DNA from: Chlorobiota bacterium
GTDB taxonomy: Bacteria > Bacteroidota > Ignavibacteria > OLB7
Length of the DNA stretch: 64,000 bases
Assembly: GCA_016710285.1 (NCBI GenBank)
Contig: JADJXR010000001.1
Span: 2,482,501-2,546,500, forward strand
Direction of reading: 5' to 3'
Shown here one piece after another: positions 42,762-51,938 of this stretch. The position numbers and the translations under genes are program-made. The notes beneath the pieces were generated by a model. It did not search any database and was not told where the DNA came from. It worked only from the letters and a program-made list of their open reading frames with translations. The stretch's first letter is position 1, and each line of letters starts with the position of its first letter.

Positions 42762-45176
42762 ATGACCATCCGCCATTGCGCCCTGATTGTTGCGCTGCTG
42801 CTGTTCAGCAGAAGCGGGGGCATGGCCCAAACCCCAGGCACGCCGCCGCGCAGCCCGGTTGCCAGCGCAGTTCGCCCTGTTGTTGTTGCGATTGAGTTCG
42901 TTGGCAATGCCTCGATCACCCCCGCCGAGCTGCTGTACAACATGGAATCCAAGCCCACCAGCAACTCCAGCCTGCAGCGGTTTTTCGACGCTTATGCAAA
43001 GTTGATGAAGGCCAACCGCCGGTTTGCCCCTCGGTATCGGGTGATGCTGGAGCAGTTGGTGGATAGCTTGCGCGGGAACATCCGCTACTACAACTCCGCC
43101 CGTGCGGCATCGGACACCGCCGTAATCTTGCGGGTCTATCAGAATCGCGGATTCCACGATGCCCGCGTCACATGGGGAATCCGAACCGATAGCGGCAACA
43201 CCAAAGTGGCGATTCGATACCTGATTGATGAAGGGAAACGCTACGCTATCCAGGGGGTTGGGTGGCTTGGAATGAACCTGGACACGCTTCCCAGCGAGGT
43301 GCGCCAGCAGCTGCTTGATCGGCAGTTTGCTAAAGATGGCGAGCCGTTTGCCGTCGAGCTTGTCAATGCCGAGCGCGACCGCGCTGTCCGTATCCTTCGC
43401 GATCATGGCTTCCCGTTTGCGCTGGGCCAGGGGGTGACGGTTATCACCCGCCGCGACACCGCTGCCGGGCGTTTTACCGACTCGCTGCTGCTGCAAGTCT
43501 ATTGCGGACGGCGATACCGTTTTGGAACCACCAGCCACCGCTCCGACTCCTCGCACGATGGGACACCCGTGGATCGCAGCCTGGTGCTGGGGCAAGTGGA
43601 GTATAAACCGGGGGACTGGTACAGCGACCGTGCCCTGGAACAAACCCGAGCCAACCTGAACGCGCTTGGCGTGTTCGACCGCGTCCGCATTGACCGCGTT
43701 ACCCACGGCGACAGCTCCGACTTGGTAGATATCACCTTTGCCACCCAGCTCCGCCCACAATGGAACACCGAGGGCGCGGTGGAGGTGGCTGCTGAAAAAC
43801 GGGTGCAAGGTTGGCGGATATTGCTGGGTCTTAGCGGAAGCCTTGCCAAAACTAACTGGCTGGGTCGCGCCGAACGCTTCTCGCTGGGAGGGCGCGTTGC
43901 GTGGCGGCCCGCCGAAGGGGGGAGATTAGAGTGGGAAGGGAATTTGGGGGGGCATATCCCATCGTTCGGCTCCTCCCGAATCGGGCTTTCCGCCTCGGTT
44001 AGCTACAGCGATCTTGTGGAAGCAAAATGGGTGGACCGCAACGACGTTGAAGGGGTGCTTCGCGACCGCCGTGTGCGCGTGGTGGGCGAGGCGGTGTATC
44101 GCTTCCCTGTGTATACTTTTTTCAGCAACGCCCAGTTCTTCCTGAACTTTCAGTACAACCAATACTCCGGCGTGGGCGGCTATATCAGCGATGCCACCGT
44201 CAACAAAACCGGGGCGGGGCTGGTGAACTACGATTGTGCGTTCGAGGTTCTGGAACCGGACCGGCTGGAGCAACTGTATGGGGCCATCGAGAACGCCATG
44301 CGAAGCTCCATCTATCGCCTTCAGGTGTTGCAGGGGGACGACATCAACCTGCTGGTGGGGCGCGACACCGTTGCACGCCAGCAATTCAACGACTTAAAGC
44401 GCACGTATATCGGCGGCGTAACGCTGCTGCACGACACCCGGAACAACTTCTTCCAGCCCAACAGTGGCGATTTTTTGAACACACGGCTTGAGCTTGGCCT
44501 GACCGGAGCGTTCAACGGCGGGTTCGGAAAACTAGAGTTCGATTACCGCTACCACACCCCCTCCGGCTTCCGCTCCAGCTGGGCGTTCCGGGGTCATGCG
44601 GGGTGGATTGTGCAGTTCGGTGAGTTCCCGCTGACTCCTGTCAACAGCCGATTTACCGCTGGCGGGGCCAACAGCATCCGGGGCTGGGGGGTGCGGGACC
44701 TTCTGGTGACGGCTCCGGCCCAGCTGGCCAGCTTCCTTGATAGCATTGTTGGGGAGTGCGCGGTCCCGATTTTACGGGAGATTGACCAGGAAAGCCGCAG
44801 GCTTCAGGGGGGATTGGGGGTGATTGAACTCAGTGCCGAGTACCGCAGCTGGCTGTTCGATCTGCCAACATCCTCCACGCTGAACCAGCAGCTGAACCAG
44901 CTTCAGTTCATGGGGTATTTGGATATTGGGAACGCCTACTTTCGGGATTACACCACCGATAGCTCACTGGTAAATTTGGGGAGCATCGTGGAAAATTTGG
45001 CGGGGTCGGTGGGTATGGGGCTTGGGTACTCCACCCCATTTGGCCCGATTCGGGTGGGGTTCGGCTACAAATTCTACGACCCCGTGGACCGCATCGGCCC
45101 AACCCGCTGGTTCTGGAACCGCCCGCTAACCCTGGGCGATGTTTCCTGGCATCTTGCAATTGGCCATGCGTTCTAA
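42762..45176 (+). CDS. Omp85/BamA-superfamily outer-membrane protein (TamA-like)
   Basis: An 804-residue protein. The signal peptide is MTIRHCALIVALLLFSRSGG (cleavage near MAQ). Several POTRA-type repeats follow at about 30-330 (VAIEFVGNASITPAELL; YQNRGFHDARVTWGI; ALEQTRANLNALGVFDRVRI). The 16-strand barrel covers the rest. The family-defining barrel sequence RFTAGGANSIRGWGVRDL lies at about 630, and the protein ends LAIGHAF with the usual terminal aromatic. Domain order fits Omp85 assembly factors; whether it is the essential BamA or a TamA-like paralogue cannot be told without the rest of the genome. A TTG frame upstream was rejected in favour of the ATG at the signal peptide. Confidence 0.9.
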   Translation: MTIRHCALIVALLLFSRSGGMAQTPGTPPRSPVASAVRPVVVAIEFVGNASITPAELLYNMESKPTSNSSLQRFFDAYAKLMKANRRFAPRYRVMLEQLVDSLRGNIRYYNSARAASDTAVILRVYQNRGFHDARVTWGIRTDSGNTKVAIRYLIDEGKRYAIQGVGWLGMNLDTLPSEVRQQLLDRQFAKDGEPFAVELVNAERDRAVRILRDHGFPFALGQGVTVITRRDTAAGRFTDSLLLQVYCGRRYRFGTTSHRSDSSHDGTPVDRSLVLGQVEYKPGDWYSDRALEQTRANLNALGVFDRVRIDRVTHGDSSDLVDITFATQLRPQWNTEGAVEVAAEKRVQGWRILLGLSGSLAKTNWLGRAERFSLGGRVAWRPAEGGRLEWEGNLGGHIPSFGSSRIGLSASVSYSDLVEAKWVDRNDVEGVLRDRRVRVVGEAVYRFPVYTFFSNAQFFLNFQYNQYSGVGGYISDATVNKTGAGLVNYDCAFEVLEPDRLEQLYGAIENAMRSSIYRLQVLQGDDINLLVGRDTVARQQFNDLKRTYIGGVTLLHDTRNNFFQPNSGDFLNTRLELGLTGAFNGGFGKLEFDYRYHTPSGFRSSWAFRGHAGWIVQFGEFPLTPVNSRFTAGGANSIRGWGVRDLLVTAPAQLASFLDSIVGECAVPILREIDQESRRLQGGLGVIELSAEYRSWLFDLPTSSTLNQQLNQLQFMGYLDIGNAYFRDYTTDSSLVNLGSIVENLAGSVGMGLGYSTPFGPIRVGFGYKFYDPVDRIGPTRWFWNRPLTLGDVSWHLAIGHAF

Positions 45177-45258
45177 CCAGCCATTCCACGATTGGGGGAA
45201 CCTGAGCGCAACCACTCTCCATTCTCCATTGTTGCTAACCTAACCATAGTTCAAAGCC

Positions 45259-45591
45259 ATGCCAACATACGACTACCAATGCGCTACGTGCGGCAAGCGA
45301 TTCGAGTACTTTCAGTCCATCACCTCCAGCCCGCTAACCCGTTGCACCGCCGAAACCTGCGTTCGCGACGACGGCGGGGCAAAAGGGGAGGGTGAGCTTC
45401 GCCGATTGGTGAGCGGCGGGGCGGGGCTGGTGTTCAAGGGGGAAGGATTCTACCTGACCGATTACGCCCGCAAAGAGCAGAAAGGTGGGGGGAAAAGTGA
45501 GGCAGGAAAAGGGGAGTCGGGCGGAAGCACGGGGAAAGGGGGAAGCGGCGGAACATCGGCAGCAGCATCGGGAACTTCCGCTGCGGAGTAG
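45259..45591 (+). CDS. FmdB-family zinc-ribbon regulatory protein
   Basis: A 110-residue protein. The N-terminal ribbon (MPTYDYQCATCGKRFEYFQS) is the FmdB signature, with CxxC pairs. The middle carries LRRLVSGGAGLVFKGEGFYLTDY, as in FmdB proteins. The remainder is a low-complexity Gly/Ser/Lys/Ala tail. The family was named from a putative formamidase regulator, but most members are uncharacterised. The second half of the ribbon (CTAETC) is spaced wider than the first. It is followed by a strong hairpin. Confidence 0.92.
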   Translation: MPTYDYQCATCGKRFEYFQSITSSPLTRCTAETCVRDDGGAKGEGELRRLVSGGAGLVFKGEGFYLTDYARKEQKGGGKSEAGKGESGGSTGKGGSGGTSAAASGTSAAE

Positions 45592-45608
45592 CCAGCAGCA
45601 GCATCGTT

Positions 45609-45662
45609 CTGCCCTGCATCATCGGCCCACATTCAGGGGTGATGCAGGGCAGATATTTTCTT
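45609..45662 (+). terminator. Hairpin terminator after the FmdB-like gene
   Basis: A 13-bp stem (ctgccctgcatca / tgatgcagggcag) with a long loop and a T-rich tail (atattttctt). Confidence 0.7.
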
Positions 45663-45712
45663 CCCCGCTTACATTTCGCGAAAGAATACCCCCTGTTTTT
45701 GGCCCTCCCACG

Positions 45713-45745
45713 TTTGGAATCGGCATTGGGGGGAGCCTATATTTG
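45713..45745 (+). promoter_or_regulatory. Promoter of the ribosomal protein cluster
   Basis: TTTG at 45713 and TATATTTG at 45738, 21 bp apart, give the best match in the window to the Bacteroidetes -33/-7 consensus. Transcription would start about 410 nt before rpsJ, leaving a long leader that may hold ribosomal-protein autoregulation. Confidence 0.6.
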
Positions 45746-46162
45746 CAGGCTCTGAAACCAACAGTTCTGCGAAACGCACAGGTCGCGCCCAGCAAACTCT
45801 CTGCTCACATCATTGCGGAGAAAGTGGCGGGGACTCCACGGAAACATCAGGACTTCGGGCGACAGTTCGGGCACAATGCCCGGCGGGTGTTCCCAACCGG
45901 GGGCCTTCTTGAAGCCAGTTTCCGCATCGTGAGCCTTTGCACAAGGCAGCGCACAACAAACTCGACACACCGCACCGTCGGGGCGCCCAGCATCTGGAGC
46001 GCACGTGCCAGCCGGATGTAGAACCGAATTACTGGGATTTCACAACAACCGAACACGTTATCCAGCACCATGCTGCACAGCAATGGGGGGAATCCCCAGC
46101 AGCACCGGTGCCGATAGATTGTCTTTTGTCAACGCTTCAGAAGAAGGGAGCAGATAAGAATC
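45746..46162 (+). other. Long untranslated leader before rpsJ
   Basis: About 410 bp with no tRNA and no convincing gene; the short frames here have no conserved character. It would be transcribed from the 45713 promoter. The size would permit a regulatory RNA structure, but none was recognised by eye. Confidence 0.4.
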
Positions 46163-46477
46163 GTGGCAGCACAAGTTATCCGAATCAAACTGAAGTCATA
46201 CGATCACAACCTGATCGACAAATCGGCGGAGAAGATCATCCGCACGGTCAAGCAGACCGGTGCGATCGTCTCCGGGCCGGTTCCGCTTCCAACCGAACGC
46301 ACGGTGTATACCGTGAACCGTTCGCCGCACGTTGACAAAAAATCGCGCGAGCAATTCGAGCACCGCTCCCACAAGCGGCTGATTGACATCCTGAATTCAA
46401 CGCCCAAAACCGTTGATTCGTTGATGCGGCTGGAACTTCCGGCTGGCGTTGATGTGGAAATCAAGGTGGATGCCTAA
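46163..46477 (+). CDS. rpsJ: 30S ribosomal protein S10
   Basis: The first gene of the merged ribosomal cluster. The 104 residues carry the S10 signature (IRIKLKSYDHNLID at the N-terminus; VPLPTERTVYTVNRSPH; EHRSHKRLIDI). S10 also binds NusB in antitermination. It starts with GTG, with gggag upstream. The length is one residue more than E. coli S10. Confidence 0.97.
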   Translation: MAAQVIRIKLKSYDHNLIDKSAEKIIRTVKQTGAIVSGPVPLPTERTVYTVNRSPHVDKKSREQFEHRSHKRLIDILNSTPKTVDSLMRLELPAGVDVEIKVDA

Positions 46478-46546
46478 TCCACCGCTTGGCAATCGCACGC
46501 GACACTGAATTTTCTTGACAGAAACGAGATTTTCCCTTACGCAACC

Positions 46547-47182
46547 ATGTCCACGCTCATCGGAAGAAAAATTGGCATGACGGGAATGTTCAACGAACAA
46601 GGGGTGTACGTCCCTTGCACGTTGATCGAGACCGGCCCCTGCACCGTTGTGCAGGTGAAAACAGATGACTCCGACGGCTACGCCGCCCTTCAACTGGGGT
46701 ACGGCAGCGGTAAAGATAGAAACGTCAACAAGGCATTGGGGGGGCATCTGGCCAAAGCAGGGGTGGGAACACCGAAACTGCTTCGCGAAGTCCGCACCTT
46801 CGAAGCCGCCAACTACAAAGTGGGCGATGTTATCAGCGTGGGCGATGTCTTTGCCGTTGGCGATACAGTGAAAGTGGTTGCCACCAGTAAGGGGCGCGGA
46901 TTTCAGGGCGTTATGAAACGCCACCACTTCGGCGGCGTTGGAATGCAGACCCACGGACAGTCGGACCGCCAGCGTGCACCAGGCTCGATTGGCGGATCAA
47001 GCTACCCATCACGCGTGTTCCCCGGGACCCGGATGGCTGGCCGAATGGGGGGGAAGCAAACCACAGTCCGCAACCTTCAGATTGTTGGGGTTCTGCCGGA
47101 AAAGAACGTGCTGATCGTGAAAGGCTCGATCCCCGGCGCACCAAACAGCATCGTGGAAGTTGTACGGATGCCCAAAGCCTAA
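46547..47182 (+). CDS. rplC: 50S ribosomal protein L3
   Basis: 211 residues, matching L3: LIGRKIGMTGMF at the N-terminus, the central loop that reaches the peptidyl-transferase centre (GRGFQGVMKRHHFGG and SIGGSSYPSRVFPGTRMAG), ending VEVVRMPKA. The GQ/HG site for glutamine methylation (MQTHGQS) is present. It follows S10 by 69 bp. Confidence 0.97.
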   Translation: MSTLIGRKIGMTGMFNEQGVYVPCTLIETGPCTVVQVKTDDSDGYAALQLGYGSGKDRNVNKALGGHLAKAGVGTPKLLREVRTFEAANYKVGDVISVGDVFAVGDTVKVVATSKGRGFQGVMKRHHFGGVGMQTHGQSDRQRAPGSIGGSSYPSRVFPGTRMAGRMGGKQTTVRNLQIVGVLPEKNVLIVKGSIPGAPNSIVEVVRMPKA

Positions 47183-47271
47183 TCGCGGGTATCAATCACA
47201 CTCGCTTTTTTTAATCCAGACCCGCACGCGCGACCAACGACGCAGGATTTTTCGATCAAGAGAGACTAACG

Positions 47272-47934
47272 ATGAATCTCAACGTTCTCAAAATAGACGG
47301 CTCTTCGGCTGGCAGCATCGAGCTGCCGGATGAAGTCTTCGGTATCGAGCCGAACGTTGCCGTCATGCACCAAGCCGTCAAGATGTACCTGGCCAACCAA
47401 CGCCAGGGAACCCACAAGACGAAGACGCGCGCGGAAGTCCGTGGCGGTGGCCGTAAGCCGTGGAAGCAAAAAGGACGCGGAACCGCCCGCGCCGGCTCGA
47501 CACGGACCGGTGTTTGGGTTGGCGGTGGCAATATCCATGGCCCAATCCCCCGCGATTACTCGCAGGCAATGCCCAAAAAAATGCGCCAGCTTGCGCGCCG
47601 CTCGGCCCTTTCGCTGAAAGCGCAATCGAACGAATTAGTTGTGGTGGAGGATTTGGGATTCGGCGAGATTAAAACCAAGCCGTTTGCCCAGATGCTGAAG
47701 GCAATCAATGCAAGTGGCCGCAAAGCCGTGGTGTTGGTGGGTTCGCCAAACGAGAATGTTCTCCGTTCGGCCCGGAACATCGCCCGCTGCCAGGTGCTGC
47801 AAGCAACCGACGCTTCCACCTACGACCTGCTGAACAACCAGGTGCTGGTGCTGGAACGTAGCTCGGTGGCGGCACTGATGAGCCAACTTGGCAACAATGG
47901 CGCAGCACGCGCAACCGAGGAGGGCCAAGCATGA
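47272..47934 (+). CDS. rplD: 50S ribosomal protein L4
   Basis: 220 residues, with the conserved extended loop (AEVRGGGRKPWKQKGRGTAR) that lines the exit tunnel and the C-terminal globular domain (VVLVGSPNENVLRSARNI). In other bacteria L4 represses the S10 operon and inhibits RNase E; here the long leader before rpsJ could be its target. It overlaps rplW by 4 bp. Confidence 0.97.
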   Translation: MNLNVLKIDGSSAGSIELPDEVFGIEPNVAVMHQAVKMYLANQRQGTHKTKTRAEVRGGGRKPWKQKGRGTARAGSTRTGVWVGGGNIHGPIPRDYSQAMPKKMRQLARRSALSLKAQSNELVVVEDLGFGEIKTKPFAQMLKAINASGRKAVVLVGSPNENVLRSARNIARCQVLQATDASTYDLLNNQVLVLERSSVAALMSQLGNNGAARATEEGQA

Positions 47935-48233
47935 GACAGATTTTGAAGCGGCCAATTCTCACCGAGAAAAGCACCTCGCTGAGCAACAACGCCCAATATG
48001 TTTTTGAGGTTGATGTAAACGCAAACAAGATTGAAATCCGCAAAGCGGTGGAAAACCGCTATCGGGTGGATGTCACCAGCGTCCGTACCATCACCGTTCG
48101 CCCGCAAGCCCGCGTCCAGATGACCCGCCGAGGCTGGATCCAGGGCAAGACCAAATGGCGCAAAAAAGCCATTGTATCATTGAAGCAGGGACAGACAATA
48201 GATATTGTTGGCGATCTGCCGACCGAGGAATAA
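47931..48233 (+). CDS. rplW: 50S ribosomal protein L23
   Basis: 100 residues. It starts MRQILKRPILTEKST, with VFEVDVNANKIEIRKAVE and the RNA-binding loop near 75-85. L23 sits at the tunnel exit, contacting signal recognition particle and trigger factor. It overlaps the rplD stop by 4 bp (ATGA). Confidence 0.96.
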   Translation: MRQILKRPILTEKSTSLSNNAQYVFEVDVNANKIEIRKAVENRYRVDVTSVRTITVRPQARVQMTRRGWIQGKTKWRKKAIVSLKQGQTIDIVGDLPTEE

Positions 48234-48239
48234 CGCTCC

Positions 48240-49076
48240 ATGGGTATCCGTCTTAGCAAACCGATCACCAGTTCACGTCGCTTCTACTCGACGCCGACGT
48301 TCGACGAGATAACATCAACGACTCCGGAAAAGTCGCTGCTTGCTCCGCTGAAAAAAAGCGGCGGGCGGAACAACACCGGGCGCGTTACTTCGCGCCACCG
48401 TGGCGGTGGGCACAAGCGAATGTACCGCATCATTGACTTCAAGCGGAATAAAATCGGGATTGAAGCAACCGTTGTAACTGTTGAGTACGATCCAAACCGC
48501 TCGGCTCGCATCTGCCTGCTGGAGTATTCCGACGGCGAAAAACGCTACATCCTTGCTCCGAACGGAGTGAAAGTTGGCGATAAGTTAATGGCCGGCCCCG
48601 ATGCCGAAATCCGCGACGGAAACGCAGTCCCGATTGGGCGCGTGCCACTTGGTTCGTTCATCCACAACATCGAGCTGAAGCCCGGCAAAGGTGGCCAGCT
48701 TGGCCGCTCGGCAGGAACCGCAGCCCAGTTGGTTGCTCGCGAAGGGAAATTCAGCACGCTTCGGCTTCCTTCCGGGGAAATGCGTTTGGTCCGCAACGAC
48801 TGCTACGCAACACTGGGTGTGGTGGGGAACTCGGAGCACGAGAACATCAGCTACGGGAAAGCAGGCCGCATGCGTTGGTTCGGCATCCGCCCGCAAACGC
48901 GCGGAATGGCCATGAACCCGATTGACCACCCGAACGGTGGTGGCGAAGGCCGCTCGAAATCGGGTGGTGGCCGCCAGCATCCCGAGTCGCCGTGGGGTAA
49001 GTATGCCAAGGGCTTGAAGACCCGCAAGAAGAAAAAGGCGAGCAACCAGTACATCGTCCGCCGCAGAACGAAGTAA
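48240..49076 (+). CDS. rplB: 50S ribosomal protein L2
   Basis: 278 residues, near-universal L2 motifs: GRVTSRHRGGGHKRMYR, ARICLLEYSDGEKRYILAP, and the C-terminal GIRPQTRGMAMNPIDHPNGG with the conserved His needed for peptidyl transfer assembly, ending in a basic RKKKKASN tail. It follows L23 by 6 bp. Confidence 0.98.
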   Translation: MGIRLSKPITSSRRFYSTPTFDEITSTTPEKSLLAPLKKSGGRNNTGRVTSRHRGGGHKRMYRIIDFKRNKIGIEATVVTVEYDPNRSARICLLEYSDGEKRYILAPNGVKVGDKLMAGPDAEIRDGNAVPIGRVPLGSFIHNIELKPGKGGQLGRSAGTAAQLVAREGKFSTLRLPSGEMRLVRNDCYATLGVVGNSEHENISYGKAGRMRWFGIRPQTRGMAMNPIDHPNGGGEGRSKSGGGRQHPESPWGKYAKGLKTRKKKKASNQYIVRRRTK

Positions 49077-49105
49077 TCTCTGAACCAGTAATTACCGAAT
49101 CATCA

Positions 49106-49375
49106 ATGGCACGTTCGCTTAAGAAAGGCCCCTATGTTGATGCCAATCTGATCAAGAAGGTCGAGGCGTTGAACAACCAGAACCAGAAGCGCGTTGTGAA
49201 AACGTGGGCGCGTGCTTCAACGATTGCCCCCGATTTTGTGGGCCATACGTTCGCGGTGCACAACGGGCAAAAATTTATCCCGGTGTACGTTACCGAAAAC
49301 ATGGTGGGGCACAAGTTGGGCGAGTTCTCGCCAACGCGGAACTTCCGCGGACACTCTGGCGACAAGAAGAAGTAA
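49106..49375 (+). CDS. rpsS: 30S ribosomal protein S19
   Basis: 89 residues: MARSLKKGPYVDANLIKKV at the start, TVWARAST-like middle (KTWARASTIAPDFVGHTFAV) and the C-terminal GEFSPTRNFRGHSG. It contacts 16S helix 42 and the A-site finger. Confidence 0.97.
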   Translation: MARSLKKGPYVDANLIKKVEALNNQNQKRVVKTWARASTIAPDFVGHTFAVHNGQKFIPVYVTENMVGHKLGEFSPTRNFRGHSGDKKK

Positions 49376-49446
49376 GCAAGAATCCACGAAGCACGAACCA
49401 GAGACCATTTGGCCAGCAACGGCTGGCGTTCTGAAAGGATAGAATC

Positions 49447-49791
49447 ATGCTTGAAGCACGCGCAAAACGACGCAACATCCGTTCTTCACCCCGCAAAATG
49501 CGATTGGTGATTGACCTGATTCGTGGCAAGAACGCCAACGAAGCGCTGAACATCCTGCGCTTTATGCCAAACCGCGCTTCCCTTGCTGCCGAGCAAACGC
49601 TCCGTTCAGCGGTTGCCAACCTGATGAATAAAGACGACCGTGGAAGCCTTGATGAAGATGCGATCTTCGTGAAAGCAGTCTTCGTGGACCAAGGCGTCAC
49701 CATGAAACGGATGCTTCCGGCCCCGCAAGGGCGCGCCTACCGGATGCGGAAACGCTCCAACCACTTAACCATTGTGGTGGGAACAAAGTAA
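49447..49791 (+). CDS. rplV: 50S ribosomal protein L22
   Basis: 114 residues starting MLEARAKRRNIRSSPRKMRL, with the tunnel hairpin around VTMKRMLPAPQGRAYRMRKR and end HLTIVVGTK. The beta-hairpin is the macrolide-contact region; no unusual change is seen. Confidence 0.96.
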   Translation: MLEARAKRRNIRSSPRKMRLVIDLIRGKNANEALNILRFMPNRASLAAEQTLRSAVANLMNKDDRGSLDEDAIFVKAVFVDQGVTMKRMLPAPQGRAYRMRKRSNHLTIVVGTK

Positions 49792-49891
49792 CTGGCGCAC
49801 AACTCCCAGGGCGGCGCGCAAGCGGCAAACCCCGGGAAATAGAAAGATCACAAGGAACCTTCGTTCAACGCGAAACCAGCAGAGAACCGTC

Positions 49892-50536
49892 TTGGGACAG
49901 AAAACGAATCCAATTGGACTCCGGCTTGGCATCATCCGTTCATGGGATGCCAACTGGTATGATGAGAAGAACTTTGCACAGAAACTGACCGACGACATGA
50001 TGGTGCGGAAATACCTCCGCAACCGTCTGAAGCGGGCCGGTGTCAGCCGCATCGTGATCGAGCGCACGGCAAAACTGATGCGCCTGACGATCCACACATC
50101 CCGCCCCGGCGTGGTGATTGGCCGCAGCGGCAAGGAGATCGCTCAGCTTGAGGAAGAAGTCCGCCAGGTAGCAAAAATGGACGTGAAAATTTTGATCCAT
50201 GAGATCAAGCGTCCGGAACTTGATGCTTACTTGGTGGCCGAGAACATCGCCCAGCAGCTTGAAGGGCGTGTGGCATTCCGCCGCGCAATGCGCCAGTCGC
50301 TTGCCTCGGCAATGCGGATGGGTGCCGAAGGGGTTCGTATCCTTCTCTCTGGCCGGCTTGGTGGCGCGGATATGTCCCGCACCGAACAGTACAAAGAAGG
50401 GAGCGTGCCGCTGCACACCTTGCGTGCGGACATTGACTACGCACAGGCCACGGCCCAAACCAAGCAAGGGGCGATTGGGGTGAAGGTTTGGATTTGCAAA
50501 GGGCATGTTGTTGGCCAGCAGCCGATCAACGTGTAA
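49892..50536 (+). CDS. rpsC: 30S ribosomal protein S3
   Basis: 214 residues from a TTG start, chosen because GQKTNPIGLRLGIIRSWDA is the standard S3 N-terminus; the longer frame reads through the end of rplV. It contains the type II KH domain (GVVIGRSGKEI) and the C-terminal domain with RRAMRQSLASAMRMGAEGV and the DIDYAQATAQT segment. It lacks the extra C-terminal tail seen in longer S3 proteins. Confidence 0.92.
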   Translation: MGQKTNPIGLRLGIIRSWDANWYDEKNFAQKLTDDMMVRKYLRNRLKRAGVSRIVIERTAKLMRLTIHTSRPGVVIGRSGKEIAQLEEEVRQVAKMDVKILIHEIKRPELDAYLVAENIAQQLEGRVAFRRAMRQSLASAMRMGAEGVRILLSGRLGGADMSRTEQYKEGSVPLHTLRADIDYAQATAQTKQGAIGVKVWICKGHVVGQQPINV

Positions 50537-50572
50537 GATTATTCAGCGAATTACCGACTACGGATATTTATC

Positions 50573-50995
50573 ATGCTACTGCCGAAACGAGTCAAATATC
50601 GCAAGACCCAGCGCGGGCGTATGACCGGCAAGGCTTATCGCGGTTCCAGCATTGACTTTGGAACGCATGGCCTGAAGGCAATGGAGCCAGCGTGGATCAC
50701 CAGCCGCCAGATCGAATCGGCCCGTATCGCGCTTAGCCGCCGGATGCGCCGCGACGGAAAAATCTGGATCCGCATTTTCCCGGATAAGCCGGTCACCAAG
50801 AAGCCAGCCGAAACCCGTCAAGGTTCCGGTAAAGGTAGCCCAGAGTTCTGGGTGGCAGTGGTGAAACCAGGGCGGGTGATGTTTGAAGTTGGCGGTGTCG
50901 CCAACGACATCGCGCTGGAAGCGCTTCGCCTTGCCAGCTTCAAGCTGCCATGCAAAACCAAAATCGTCACGCGCCCTGATTACCAGGCCGAGTGA
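50573..50995 (+). CDS. rplP: 50S ribosomal protein L16
   Basis: 140 residues, starting MLLPKRVKYRKTQRGRM, with GLKAMEPAWITSRQIESARIA, the hydroxylation-site region with PVTKKPAETRQGSGKG and the C-terminal FKLPCKTKIV. It lies at the A-site, close to tRNA. Confidence 0.97.
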   Translation: MLLPKRVKYRKTQRGRMTGKAYRGSSIDFGTHGLKAMEPAWITSRQIESARIALSRRMRRDGKIWIRIFPDKPVTKKPAETRQGSGKGSPEFWVAVVKPGRVMFEVGGVANDIALEALRLASFKLPCKTKIVTRPDYQAE

Positions 50996-51069
50996 TTCAT
51001 GGGAAATGGCCGCCACGCTGCGGCCACAGCGACGCACCGATCAACACTGAAGAGACCGACTGAACAACC

Positions 51070-51279
51070 ATGAAGCCGACGAAACCAGCCGACTTGCGGC
51101 AACTGACTGATAACGAACTCGAGGACCAGATCCGGCGAAGCGAAGAATCGCTAACCAATATGCGATTCCGCAAAGCGGTGGGCCAATTGGAAGAACCTTC
51201 CACCATCCGCATCGTCCGCCGCGACATTGCCCGGCTGAAAACCATTCAGCGCCAACGCCAGCTTGCAGCAAAAGGCTGA
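51070..51279 (+). CDS. rpmC: 50S ribosomal protein L29
   Basis: 69 residues forming a helical hairpin: LRQLTDNELEDQIRRSEES, LTNMRFRKAVGQLEEPSTIR, IVRRDIARLKTIQRQRQ. Typical of L29, with a slightly longer N-terminus. It precedes S17 as usual. Confidence 0.95.
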   Translation: MKPTKPADLRQLTDNELEDQIRRSEESLTNMRFRKAVGQLEEPSTIRIVRRDIARLKTIQRQRQLAAKG

Positions 51280-51332
51280 AAGCATTGATTCGAGAGTCAG
51301 AAGAGCATTATCACGTTTTCCGAATTGACGCT

Positions 51333-51689
51333 ATGTCCGAAGAAATGGATCAGCCGACAACCGAAACAGCAACCCACGACCCATTGAATTTGATGGGAGA
51401 GGAAACCGCAACCGCAGTGGCCACCGCCGCGGCTCCACAACAAGGCCGCCGCAAGACCCGCATTGGCACCGTGGTTTCCAATAAAATGCAGAAGAGCATT
51501 GTGGTCGCGGTGGTGCGTCGCGTTCGTCATCCGCTGTACAAAAAGTACTTCAACAAAACCAAGAAGTACATGGCGCACGACGAGACCAACGACTGCAAAG
51601 TCGGCGATACCGTCCGCATTATCGAGACCCGTCCGCTAAGCGCCCGCAAACGTTGGGCAGTGGACACGATCGTTGAACGCGCCAAGTAA
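51333..51689 (+). CDS. rpsQ: 30S ribosomal protein S17 with N-terminal extension
   Basis: 118 residues, about 34 more than E. coli S17. The extension (ATG at 51333; MSEEMDQPTTETATHD) is acidic and Ala/Thr-rich. The S17 core then begins RKTRIGTVVSNKMQKSIVVA and ends with RPLSARKRWAV. An earlier TTG frame was not used. It is the last gene of the S10-type block; a 249-nt gap follows. Confidence 0.92.
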   Translation: MSEEMDQPTTETATHDPLNLMGEETATAVATAAAPQQGRRKTRIGTVVSNKMQKSIVVAVVRRVRHPLYKKYFNKTKKYMAHDETNDCKVGDTVRIIETRPLSARKRWAVDTIVERAK

Positions 51690-51938
51690 TACCACGGCGC
51701 GCTGACCCCTGGCAATGCGGGCTGCGCAGGCACGCAGCCAACGGCAAACGATGCCAGCAAAACGAACGGAGCAACGCTCCAAGCAAAACGATTTTAACAT
51801 CACATCATCATCCAAGCAGCGCGGCAAACGCAATGGTTGGAACGTCAGGGCGGCAACGATGGTGAGTTTCCCCGTACGCATCACAGCAGTACACGGGATG
51901 CCCTAGGGCCAAACGACAGCAGACTTTGTGAGGCAACA
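51690..51938 (+). other. Spacer at the S10/spc operon boundary
   Basis: A 249-nt gap, much longer than other spacers in the cluster, lying exactly where E. coli has separate S10 and spc operons. It holds two small hairpins (ggctgcg/cgcagcc near 51718 and ggagc/gctcc near 51769) and no gene. A promoter or leader for rplN and the following genes is likely, but no good -33/-7 pair was found. Confidence 0.45.

Noticed and set aside
45746..46162. Possible tRNA or small gene before rpsJ
   Set aside because: No acceptor/T-loop pattern (GGTTCRANYCC) or cloverleaf seen; the short frames lack conserved features.
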